This document shows, in pieces, positions 53,659 to 61,672 of a stretch of 64,000 nt of DNA. A program made the position numbers and the translations under genes. Origin of the DNA: Marasmitruncus massiliensis (GTDB taxonomy: Bacteria > Bacillota > Clostridia > Oscillospirales > Ruminococcaceae); NCBI RefSeq assembly GCF_900186535.1, contig NZ_FYDE01000004.1:620001-684000 (forward strand), read 5' to 3'. The stretch's first letter is position 1. Each line of letters begins with the position of its first letter. The notes beneath the pieces were generated by a model. That model was not told the DNA's origin, did no database searches, and was given only the letters and a program-made list of their open reading frames with translations.

Positions 53659-55221
53659 ATGGATTCTAATTTTATAGACGCCGTTTTCGGTGTGACAGAA
53701 ACTGAGGCGATGAATCGTTTGAAACTCAATGGACAAAACTATCTGGAGCGCGGCGCGGGCATCCTGCTTCCTGTCACCAGTCTGCCATCCCCATATGGAA
53801 TCGGCAGCTTTGGAAAGGAAGCCTATGCGTTTGTCGATTTCCTTGAAGCGGCGGGACAAACGTATTGGCAGGTGCTGCCGCTCGGCCCGACCAGCTATGG
53901 CGACAGCCCTTATCAGAGCTTTTCCGCATTTTCCGGAAACCCTTATTTGATTGATCTGGATCTGCTGATACAGCAGGGGCTCCTCACCCAAGCGGAAGTG
54001 GATGCCTTTGACTGGGGGGATGATCCCGCGTCGGTGGACTATGCGAAACTATATGAAAACAGGTTCCAAGTGCTGCACTCCGCGTTTTTGCGAAGCCCCT
54101 GCCAGACGGCCCCCGAATTCGCGGTATTTTGTGCGGAAAACCGTTTTTGGCTGGAGGATTACAGCCTTTATATGGCGGTTAAGAATTATTTCGGCGGGAA
54201 AGAATGGCTGGCATGGCCGGAAGATATCAGGCTGCGGACGGAAGAAGCGGTAAAATCTTATTCGGCGCTGCTGAAAGAAGAAATTGCATTCTGGAAGTTT
54301 TGCCAGTATGAATTTTTTCGGCAGTGGTTTTCACTTAAAACCTATGCAAATCAAAAGGGAATCCGTATTGTCGGGGATATTCCGATCTATGTTGCGCTGG
54401 ACAGCGCGGATGTCTGGGTCCATGGCGACCAGTTTCAGCTGGATGAGCGCCGCCGTCCGGTTCGGGTCGCGGGGGTGCCGCCGGATCTGTTTTCCGCTGC
54501 GGGGCAGCTGTGGGGAAATCCGCTTTATGACTGGGATTATATGGAGAAGGACCAGTTCACCTGGTGGAAAAACCGGATGGCGGCTTCCGCAAAGCTCTAT
54601 GACGTGATCCGGATTGATCATTTTATCGGAGTTGTCAACTATTACTCGATTCCGGCAGGGGACGATACGGCCCGGAATGGGGAATGGATGCAGGGGCCGG
54701 GCGAAAAACTGCTGGATGCAATCGAGAATGTGTTGGGAGATGCGAGAGTGATCGCGGAAGACCTCGGCGTGGTTACACCGGCGGTGCGCGGGCTGCAGCA
54801 AAAAAGCGGCTATCCGGGCATGAAGCTGCTGGAGTATGCCTTTGACTCGGATGGAAAAAACGGCAACCTGCCTTGTCATTATGAAAAAAATACGGTGGTT
54901 TACGGCGGAACGCATGATAACGAGACGCTTAAAGGCTTTTTCGAGAGACAAAACCAATCGGTTTTGTGGTTTGCGCACAGCTATCTGAATACCCGCACAA
55001 ACCACGAAATTCCGCAGGCGGTTATTCGCGCGGGCTATGCAAGTTCGGCGGATCTGGCGGTTTTCCAGATGCAGGATTTTCTCGGGCTGGATAACCGGGC
55101 GCGCATGAATACCCCCTCTACCATCGGCGGCAGCAATTGGCGCTGGCGGCTGACAAAGGGCGAACTGACGCCGGAGCTTGCACAATCCATGCGTCTGCTG
55201 GCAGAACTTTACGGCAGATAG
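53659..55221 (+). CDS. malQ: 4-alpha-glucanotransferase (amylomaltase)
   Basis: GH77 enzyme transferring maltosyl units between alpha-1,4-glucans; intracellular glycogen or maltodextrin use. The protein is 520 residues, with GAGILLPVTSLPSPYGIGSFG, QVLPLGPTSYGDSPYQSFSAFSGNPYLI, GDIPIYVALDSADVWVH, RIDHFIGVVNYYSIP (nucleophile region), IAEDLGVVTPAV and GTHDNET intact. The start is doubtful: ATG 53659 has no clear RBS, and ATG 53710 (504 residues, closer to the family N-terminus) has GAGG almost adjacent. It is monocistronic; no other glycogen genes are nearby. Confidence 0.93.
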   Translation: MDSNFIDAVFGVTETEAMNRLKLNGQNYLERGAGILLPVTSLPSPYGIGSFGKEAYAFVDFLEAAGQTYWQVLPLGPTSYGDSPYQSFSAFSGNPYLIDLDLLIQQGLLTQAEVDAFDWGDDPASVDYAKLYENRFQVLHSAFLRSPCQTAPEFAVFCAENRFWLEDYSLYMAVKNYFGGKEWLAWPEDIRLRTEEAVKSYSALLKEEIAFWKFCQYEFFRQWFSLKTYANQKGIRIVGDIPIYVALDSADVWVHGDQFQLDERRRPVRVAGVPPDLFSAAGQLWGNPLYDWDYMEKDQFTWWKNRMAASAKLYDVIRIDHFIGVVNYYSIPAGDDTARNGEWMQGPGEKLLDAIENVLGDARVIAEDLGVVTPAVRGLQQKSGYPGMKLLEYAFDSDGKNGNLPCHYEKNTVVYGGTHDNETLKGFFERQNQSVLWFAHSYLNTRTNHEIPQAVIRAGYASSADLAVFQMQDFLGLDNRARMNTPSTIGGSNWRWRLTKGELTPELAQSMRLLAELYGR

Positions 55222-55256
55222 AACCGGGAGGATACCATGCCGCAATCTGAATGGGA

Positions 55257-55299
55257 GATCACAAAGCGCCGTGTTTTCAAAACACGGCGCTTTGTGATC
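55257..55299. repeat. Near-perfect palindrome with 21-bp arms after malQ
   Basis: Bases 55257-55277 pair perfectly with 55279-55299, with only one base between them (physically a loop of about 9 nt). No T run follows. It may end malQ transcription or protect its 3' end. It lies inside a 40-codon open frame (55237-55359) that has a good RBS. Confidence 0.75.
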
Positions 55300-55311
55300 C
55301 CGGATATATGG

Positions 55312-55341
55312 ATTGCAGATCTGACAATCCGGGTGTACAAT
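55312..55341 (+). promoter_or_regulatory. Candidate promoter for the ACT-MBL gene
   Basis: TTGCAG (55312-55317), an 18-bp spacer and TACAAT (55336-55341), 44 bp before the gene. Confidence 0.5.
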
Positions 55342-55384
55342 ACGGATATAGCAAAATAATCATGAGGGCGGTAGATCACTGATC

Positions 55385-56887
55385 ATGTTTGAGAGAAGCG
55401 GAATGATTCAAAAATCGTTTGTAACCAGTATGCCGGATAAATCCGGTACTTTTCTGCGCGCGTCCAGAATCATCGCAAAACACAGCGGGAACATTGCCAG
55501 GGTCAGCTACAACAAGGCGGTAGACCTTCATATGCTGTTTCTTGACGTGCTGGCTACAAAGGAGAATCTTCAGAAAATAGAAGAGGATCTTTTAAATATT
55601 GGCTATATCAGTAATAAAATTGCGGAGACCAGGATCATTGAGGTATCCGTTAAAATTCCGGATACCCCGGGCGCAATCCTGCCTGTTTTGGAAATTTTAA
55701 ACAGATATGAGATCAATATTTCATATATGAATTCGTTTACGAATGGAAGCGCCTGTCAGGATTTCAAATTCGGTCTGCTGATTGAAAATCCGGGTATTAT
55801 CAAGACCTTGCTGGACAGTATCAGCGAACTCTATTCCGTTGATATTATCGAGTGTGAAAGCTCCGAGGAAAATCTGGATAATACGGTTTTTTATATCCGG
55901 CTCGCCAATGAAATGCAGACGCTGCTTGGAATCAGTACCGAAAAAACCATGCAGTTTATCTCTGAATCAAACCGCATCCTGCAGGTGCTTCAGGCAGAGG
56001 GCGAAAATGCCGGGAAGGTGTTTGACTATATCCGCCGGTTTGCGCATACCGTAAGCTCTTACCGCAAAAGCGCATTTAAAACCACGATCCAGAAATTATG
56101 TCCGAGCGAGCTTGTTACGATCTACAGTATCCAGCCCTATTGCGGAAGCAATACCTATCTGCTGGTGGCGCCGGGCGAACTGCTGATGCTTGATACCGGC
56201 TATACGATTTATACGGATGAGCTGCTGCGGGTCGTCAAAAGTTTGGTGCCGGACTGGGAGGCGCGGACAAAGAAAGTTTACATTACGCATGCGGATGTCG
56301 ATCACTGCGGTCTGCTCTCCCAATTAAAGGATACGAAAATCATTGTAAACCAAAAGAGCGCTGAAAACTTTGAAAGGCAAGCAGCGGGGCTTCCCGACTA
56401 CCGCGAACAGACAGCGCTTCATTTGGGTTACAGCAAAATCAGTCAGATCATCTCCGGCTACCAGGTTCCGGATGAGGCTCAGTTGAAGGTATTGGACAGC
56501 GGTACCCCAAAGGAGCATGACAACCTGCTCCCAATCGGGAAGATGCGTGCGGGAGATTTGGAGTTTGACATTTTGGAGGGAAGCGGGGGGCATCTCTACG
56601 GCGAAATGGTTTATGTGTGCGAACGAGCCGGTATCGTTTTTACCGGGGATATTTTAGTCAATATCAGTGGGTTCTCCAGGGAGAGAGCAGAGTTTAATTC
56701 GCTGGCCCCGTATTTGATGAAAAGTGTGAATGTCAATTCGCAAAAAGCCAAAGAAATGAGAATACAGGTTTTGTCTTTGATTCAAAAAATTATCGAACAG
56801 AATCACAGACCCTGTATGATATGTGGTGGGCATGGGCCGCTGTCTGAACTAATAGATGGAAAAATGGTCAGCATTGATCCCGAGTAA
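55385..56887 (+). CDS. ACT-ACT-metallo-beta-lactamase fusion protein, function unknown
   Basis: 500 residues. Residues about 8-80 and 85-160 read as two ACT domains (SFVTSMPDKSGTFLRASRIIAKHSGNI and VSVKIPDTPGAILPVLEIL), the kind that sense amino acids. After a helical linker, residues about 235-490 form a metallo-beta-lactamase fold with THADVDHCG (H302, D304, D306, H307), SGGHLYGEMVYV, FTGDILV and CGGHGPL, so a binuclear metal site is plausible. ATG 55385 has GAGGG about 15 nt upstream and a weak local RBS, so translation may be modest. A ligand-gated hydrolase is the natural inference; substrate unknown. It is monocistronic. Confidence 0.8.
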   Translation: MFERSGMIQKSFVTSMPDKSGTFLRASRIIAKHSGNIARVSYNKAVDLHMLFLDVLATKENLQKIEEDLLNIGYISNKIAETRIIEVSVKIPDTPGAILPVLEILNRYEINISYMNSFTNGSACQDFKFGLLIENPGIIKTLLDSISELYSVDIIECESSEENLDNTVFYIRLANEMQTLLGISTEKTMQFISESNRILQVLQAEGENAGKVFDYIRRFAHTVSSYRKSAFKTTIQKLCPSELVTIYSIQPYCGSNTYLLVAPGELLMLDTGYTIYTDELLRVVKSLVPDWEARTKKVYITHADVDHCGLLSQLKDTKIIVNQKSAENFERQAAGLPDYREQTALHLGYSKISQIISGYQVPDEAQLKVLDSGTPKEHDNLLPIGKMRAGDLEFDILEGSGGHLYGEMVYVCERAGIVFTGDILVNISGFSRERAEFNSLAPYLMKSVNVNSQKAKEMRIQVLSLIQKIIEQNHRPCMICGGHGPLSELIDGKMVSIDPE

Positions 56888-56890
56888 ATC

Positions 56891-56935
56891 AATAAAGCCT
56901 CCCTTTCCGCTGAGGAAAAGGGAGGCTTTATTTTA
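56891..56935 (+). terminator. Terminator after the ACT-MBL gene
   Basis: A 17-18-bp stem (AATAAAGCCTCCC arm with GGGAGGCTTTATT, one bulged A) around GCTGA, then TTTT. It faces the convergent collagen-like gene and can act on both strands. Confidence 0.9.
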
Positions 56936-56990
56936 ATCCGTGGCAATGCCGGCCATGCGGCCGGACAGTTCATTTTAAATTCAGCAAGAA

Positions 56991-58605
<1,615 letters not shown>

Positions 58606-58610
58606 TAGGT

Positions 58611-58740
58611 CAATGAAAAATAATTTTAAAATAAAAATATTAATAATTAAAATAATTATTATAAAATCCGAATTTGTAATGATAATCCTTATAAGCTGAT
58701 GAAAGACAAAAAAATATCCGCAGATAACTATCTGCGGATA
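58611..58740. other. Extremely AT-rich spacer with a minus-strand terminator
   Basis: Bases 58615-58690 are almost only A and T. At 58715-58740 TATCCGCAGA pairs with TCTGCGGATA around TAACTA; on the minus strand seven T residues follow, a standard terminator. No minus-strand gene ends here, so antisense or a short transcript may be stopped. I see no coding region between 58401 and 58942. Confidence 0.6.
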
Positions 58741-58942
58741 CCTCGTGGGAAGCGAAAAAATTTTTCGTTTCAATGATAGCAAATACAGTGGAAAAAGTCA
58801 ACGGTCTAATCAAAAGTTTTTAAGATATCGGATTATGGAAACTATGTTTCGAGCAGAGTCGGACCACGGGATTTTTAAATCTACATAATATCTACAAATC
58901 GTTTTGATACCATGCAACTAACAAAACAAATTAGGAGTTAAC

Positions 58943-59083
58943 ATGATGAAATTGTGGAATCGCATCAAAAAGTCTTTTCAGAATTATTTAACACGGCTGG
59001 AGAAGGAAAATAAAGAACTATTTGGGAACGAAAGGCCGAATTGCTGCACTTTAAACCGCAGGGAAGAAAACCGCAGAAGATAA
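58943..59083 (+). CDS. 46-residue CC-motif protein, LDCC-like putative metal binder
   Basis: A basic N-terminal helix (MMKLWNRIKKSFQNYLTRLE) is followed by NKELFGNERPNCCTLNRR and a basic tail. I recall small LDCC-motif proteins with the same layout (helix, FG.G/ER, CC, then Asn/Lys/Arg), described as putative metal binders; here the motif reads PNCC. RBS TTAGGAG (58931-58937) is 5 nt before ATG 58943 (or 8 nt before ATG 58946). It is the first gene of the copper module, 58 bp before the HMA-SafE fusion. Role inferred from context only. Confidence 0.65.
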   Translation: MMKLWNRIKKSFQNYLTRLEKENKELFGNERPNCCTLNRREENRRR

Positions 59084-59141
59084 TTGCCTGTGCACGTCTT
59101 ACTGAAATCGTGCACACAAATAGTTGAAAAGAGGATGGTTT

Positions 59142-60983
59142 ATGGAATCTGGCAAAAAAACCTCTATGCTGCGCATCGGCGGCATGACATGTGTAAGCTG
59201 TCAAAACAAAATTGAAAAAAAGCTGAAAAATACGGTTGGCATCGAAAACGCCGAAGTCAGTTATAACGATGGAACGGCAGTCGTTACCTACGATACCGGG
59301 ATTATAACGCTCAAAGATATCGGGGCAATTATCAGCAAGCTCGATTATCAAGTCCTGACTGGAAAGGAACAGCAGGAATCAACGGGCCGAATTGCCGGTA
59401 TTGTCATCATTATTGTCGCCTTGTATGTGATCCTGCAGCAGTTTGGCGTTTTACAGTTGTTCGGCTCTTTTCAGCTGGCCGAAGCCGGCATGGGATATGG
59501 AATGTTATTCATTATCGGACTGGTGACTTCGGTTCATTGCGTGGCCATGTGCGGCGGCATCAATCTCACGCAATGCATCCCGCAGGCTGAAAAAACCGAC
59601 AGTAATGGCCGGTTCGCCTCCCTGCGCCCGAGCCTTCTGTATAATCTTGGCAGAGTGCTCTCCTACACGGCTGTCGGCGGTATCGTCGGCGCACTGGGGT
59701 CGGTCATTTCTTTTTCAGACGGCATGAAGGGCATCGTACAGGTTATCGCGGGTATTTTTATGGTTATTATGGGAGTCAATATGCTTGGCATATTTCCCTG
59801 GCTCAGAAAATTGAATCCGCGTATGCCAAAGTTTATCTCCCGTAAGGTTCAAATTCAAAAAGCGGACAGCAACAGCCCGCTGTATGTAGGGCTGTTAAAC
59901 GGCCTGATGCCGTGCGGCCCTTTGCAAGCCATGCAGATTTATGCGCTTTCTACCGGCAGCCCGTTCGCGGGTGCATTGTCCATGCTGGTCTTCAGCCTTG
60001 GGACCGTGCCATTGATGTTCGCACTTGGGGCGCTTACCTCCGTCTTAAGCAAAAAATTTACCAAAAAGGTCATGACAGTCGGCGCCGTTTTGGTTGTGGT
60101 CCTTGGCGCTTCCATGTTTTCAAACGGCTGGAGCCTGTCCGGGTTTTCGCTTCCTTCTCTGAAAACTTCAAATGCAGCCGCTCCTCAGGGCGGTGAAGTA
60201 CCGGTCAAAGTGGAAGACGGTGTGCAGATCGTAAACAGCACCCTCTCATCCGGCAGGTATCCGGCGATCACAGTACAGGCCGGAACTCCGGTGAAATGGA
60301 TGATCGACGCCCCCCAGGGCAGCATCAACGGATGCAACAACAGGATGCTTATTCAGGAGTACGGGATTGAATATCAGTTCAAAACAGGGGAAAACGTAAT
60401 TGAATTTACACCCGACAAGACGGGGACGTTTCCATACAGCTGCTGGATGGGTATGATACGCAGTTCCATCACCGTAGTGGAGGCGGGGGCGGAAATCGCT
60501 GAATCAAACGGTTCAGATGCGGAAAATCCTGTGCTGTCCCAGGCCGGGCTGAACCCAACACCGGCGGGATATACCATTCCGACAGAGCAGGTTGCCGTTG
60601 CAACGATTGCTGACGGGGTACAGCGGGTTACAATTGACATGACGGACAGCGGGTTCAGCCCCGCGGTTATCGTACTTCAGGCAGGCCTTCAAACCGAATG
60701 GACCATTAATAACACTTCTTCACGTACGGGCGACACATTGCTTTTCCCCATTTATTATGCAAAATTCCCCGCATTGGACGGTGAAAACCAGATCCGTCTG
60801 TATCCCACTGATGATTTCGATTTTTCGACCGGGGACAATTCGTTCTATGGATATGTGAAGGTTGTGGAGGACCTTAATTCCGTAGACCTTGACGCGACTA
60901 AGGATGAAGTGGGCGGTTACGAGACTTTGATTTGGCCGCCGGAGTATTTTGAAACAGGCGGCGGCGCTCCAAGCTGCCATTAA
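59142..60983 (+). CDS. HMA-SafE-cupredoxin fusion membrane protein, putative copper transporter/handler
   Basis: 613 residues. A heavy-metal-associated domain (GGMTCVSC, C17 and C20) comes first, then a hydrophobic helix near 90-105. Next is a six-helix TauE/SafE-like domain with SVHCVAMCGG (C133, C137) near residue 130 and NGLMPCGPLQAMQ later. Two cupredoxin-like domains close the protein (about 360-455 and 490-590). The first has possible ligands C398, C434 and M438 (GCNNRM and YSCWMGM); the second shows no Cys/His/Met ligand set. The C-terminus ends APSCH. ATG 59142 has GAGGA 6 nt upstream. It is in one orientation with a CC-motif gene and a 28-residue peptide, beside CopA, so copper handling is the best inference. 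Confidence 0.82.
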   Translation: MESGKKTSMLRIGGMTCVSCQNKIEKKLKNTVGIENAEVSYNDGTAVVTYDTGIITLKDIGAIISKLDYQVLTGKEQQESTGRIAGIVIIIVALYVILQQFGVLQLFGSFQLAEAGMGYGMLFIIGLVTSVHCVAMCGGINLTQCIPQAEKTDSNGRFASLRPSLLYNLGRVLSYTAVGGIVGALGSVISFSDGMKGIVQVIAGIFMVIMGVNMLGIFPWLRKLNPRMPKFISRKVQIQKADSNSPLYVGLLNGLMPCGPLQAMQIYALSTGSPFAGALSMLVFSLGTVPLMFALGALTSVLSKKFTKKVMTVGAVLVVVLGASMFSNGWSLSGFSLPSLKTSNAAAPQGGEVPVKVEDGVQIVNSTLSSGRYPAITVQAGTPVKWMIDAPQGSINGCNNRMLIQEYGIEYQFKTGENVIEFTPDKTGTFPYSCWMGMIRSSITVVEAGAEIAESNGSDAENPVLSQAGLNPTPAGYTIPTEQVAVATIADGVQRVTIDMTDSGFSPAVIVLQAGLQTEWTINNTSSRTGDTLLFPIYYAKFPALDGENQIRLYPTDDFDFSTGDNSFYGYVKVVEDLNSVDLDATKDEVGGYETLIWPPEYFETGGGAPSCH

Positions 60984-61043
60984 ATAATCAGAGGCAATTT
61001 ATGATTTATTTGGCATGAATGGATGTTGTAGGGAGAAAGTAAT

Positions 61044-61130
61044 ATGGAGTTATTATTAAGCCATTGGCACTGTATACTGCCAATCGCGGGTCTTATAGTA
61101 GGCATGTTTTTTATCAATCGCGGAAAGTAA
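61044..61130 (+). CDS. 28-residue single-span membrane peptide of unknown function
   Basis: The peptide starts MELLLSHWHC and ends INRGK. A hydrophobic core of about 17 residues would span the membrane, with His-Trp-His-Cys just before it. RBS GGGAG (61031-61035) is 8 nt before ATG 61044 and the stop is followed by A/T. It lies 60 bp after the HMA-SafE gene in the same direction. Its His/Cys cluster next to a membrane helix recalls small DUF2933-like peptides near copper genes, but I am not sure of the family. It is very short; the RBS and context are the main support. Confidence 0.5.
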   Translation: MELLLSHWHCILPIAGLIVGMFFINRGK

Positions 61131-61150
61131 AAAAAAAGAGCAATAAAAAA

Positions 61151-61182
61151 CCATGAGTGCTAAGTTTCCTTAGCACTCATGG
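61151..61182 (-). terminator. Terminator overlapping the 3' end of the HxlR gene
   Basis: CCATGAGTGCTAAG pairs with CTTAGCACTCATGG (14 bp, TTTC loop). On the minus strand it is followed by TTTTTT. The stem contains the last codons of the HxlR gene. Confidence 0.88.
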
Positions 61183-61528
61183 TCATGGAACAGGAAATCT
61201 GGCGGCCGGTGTCGTGCATATACTGCGTTCCCCAATCATACATCGCAAACAAAAGAGGCTTGAGGCTTTTCCCGAAATCTGTCAGGGAATACTCCACCTT
61301 GGGAGGCACAACGGGGTAAACCTTGCGTGTCAGTAAATTATCGTTTTCAAGTTCCCGAAGCTGCTGTGTCAGCATTTTCGGCGTGGCCTGCGGTATCATT
61401 TTTTGAAGCTCGCCGTGGCGCATGGTACCGCTGATCAAATGCCAAAGGATCAGGGCTTTATATTTTCCTCCTATCAACCGGAGCGTGGCGTCAACAGGAC
61501 AATTCAGATCGATGCCATGACAGTTCAT
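61160..61528 (-). CDS. HxlR-family winged-helix transcriptional regulator
   Basis: 122 residues. The protein starts [31 protein letters not shown], the HxlR N-terminus with Cys3 and Cys10. The DNA-binding helix-wing segment is [51 protein letters not shown]. HxlR proteins often sense redox or aldehyde stress through the N-terminal Cys. AAGGAGGAAACG precedes ATG 61528. It is divergent from copA with a perfect inverted repeat between them, so it probably controls both. Confidence 0.92.
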   Translation of the reverse strand: MNCHGIDLNCPVDATLRLIGGKYKALILWHLISGTMRHGELQKMIPQATPKMLTQQLRELENDNLLTRKVYPVVPPKVEYSLTDFGKSLKPLLFAMYDWGTQYMHDTGRQISCSMTMSAKET

Positions 61529-61548
61529 AACGTTTCCTCCTTACTATC

Positions 61549-61572
61549 ATTTTGTATACTATAATACAAAAT
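61549..61572. promoter_or_regulatory. Inverted repeat between hxlR and copA, probable HxlR operator
   Basis: ATTTTGTAT (61549-61557) and ATACAAAAT (61564-61572) are perfect inverted repeats with a 6-bp centre, 20 bp before the hxlR start. The centre contains TATAAT on the plus strand. HxlR sites are typically AT-rich dyads of this size near the own promoter. Confidence 0.7.
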
Positions 61573-61581
61573 AGTGCGTAC

Positions 61582-61609
61582 TTGTTTTAAATATAATTAC
61601 AGTTATAAT
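61582..61609 (+). promoter_or_regulatory. Promoter for copA
   Basis: TTGTTT (61582-61587), a 16-bp spacer and a perfect TATAAT (61604-61609), just beyond the inverted repeat. Confidence 0.68.
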
Positions 61610-61672
61610 AATATCATGACAACCACAGTGAGTCAAGAGAGCAAAAAATTGAAGGAGTGAGGTGCTTTATAG

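Noticed and set aside
55237-55359. Annotating the 40-codon frame after malQ as a gene
   Set aside because: Half of it is a perfect palindrome, which is better explained as an RNA hairpin; kept only as a finding.
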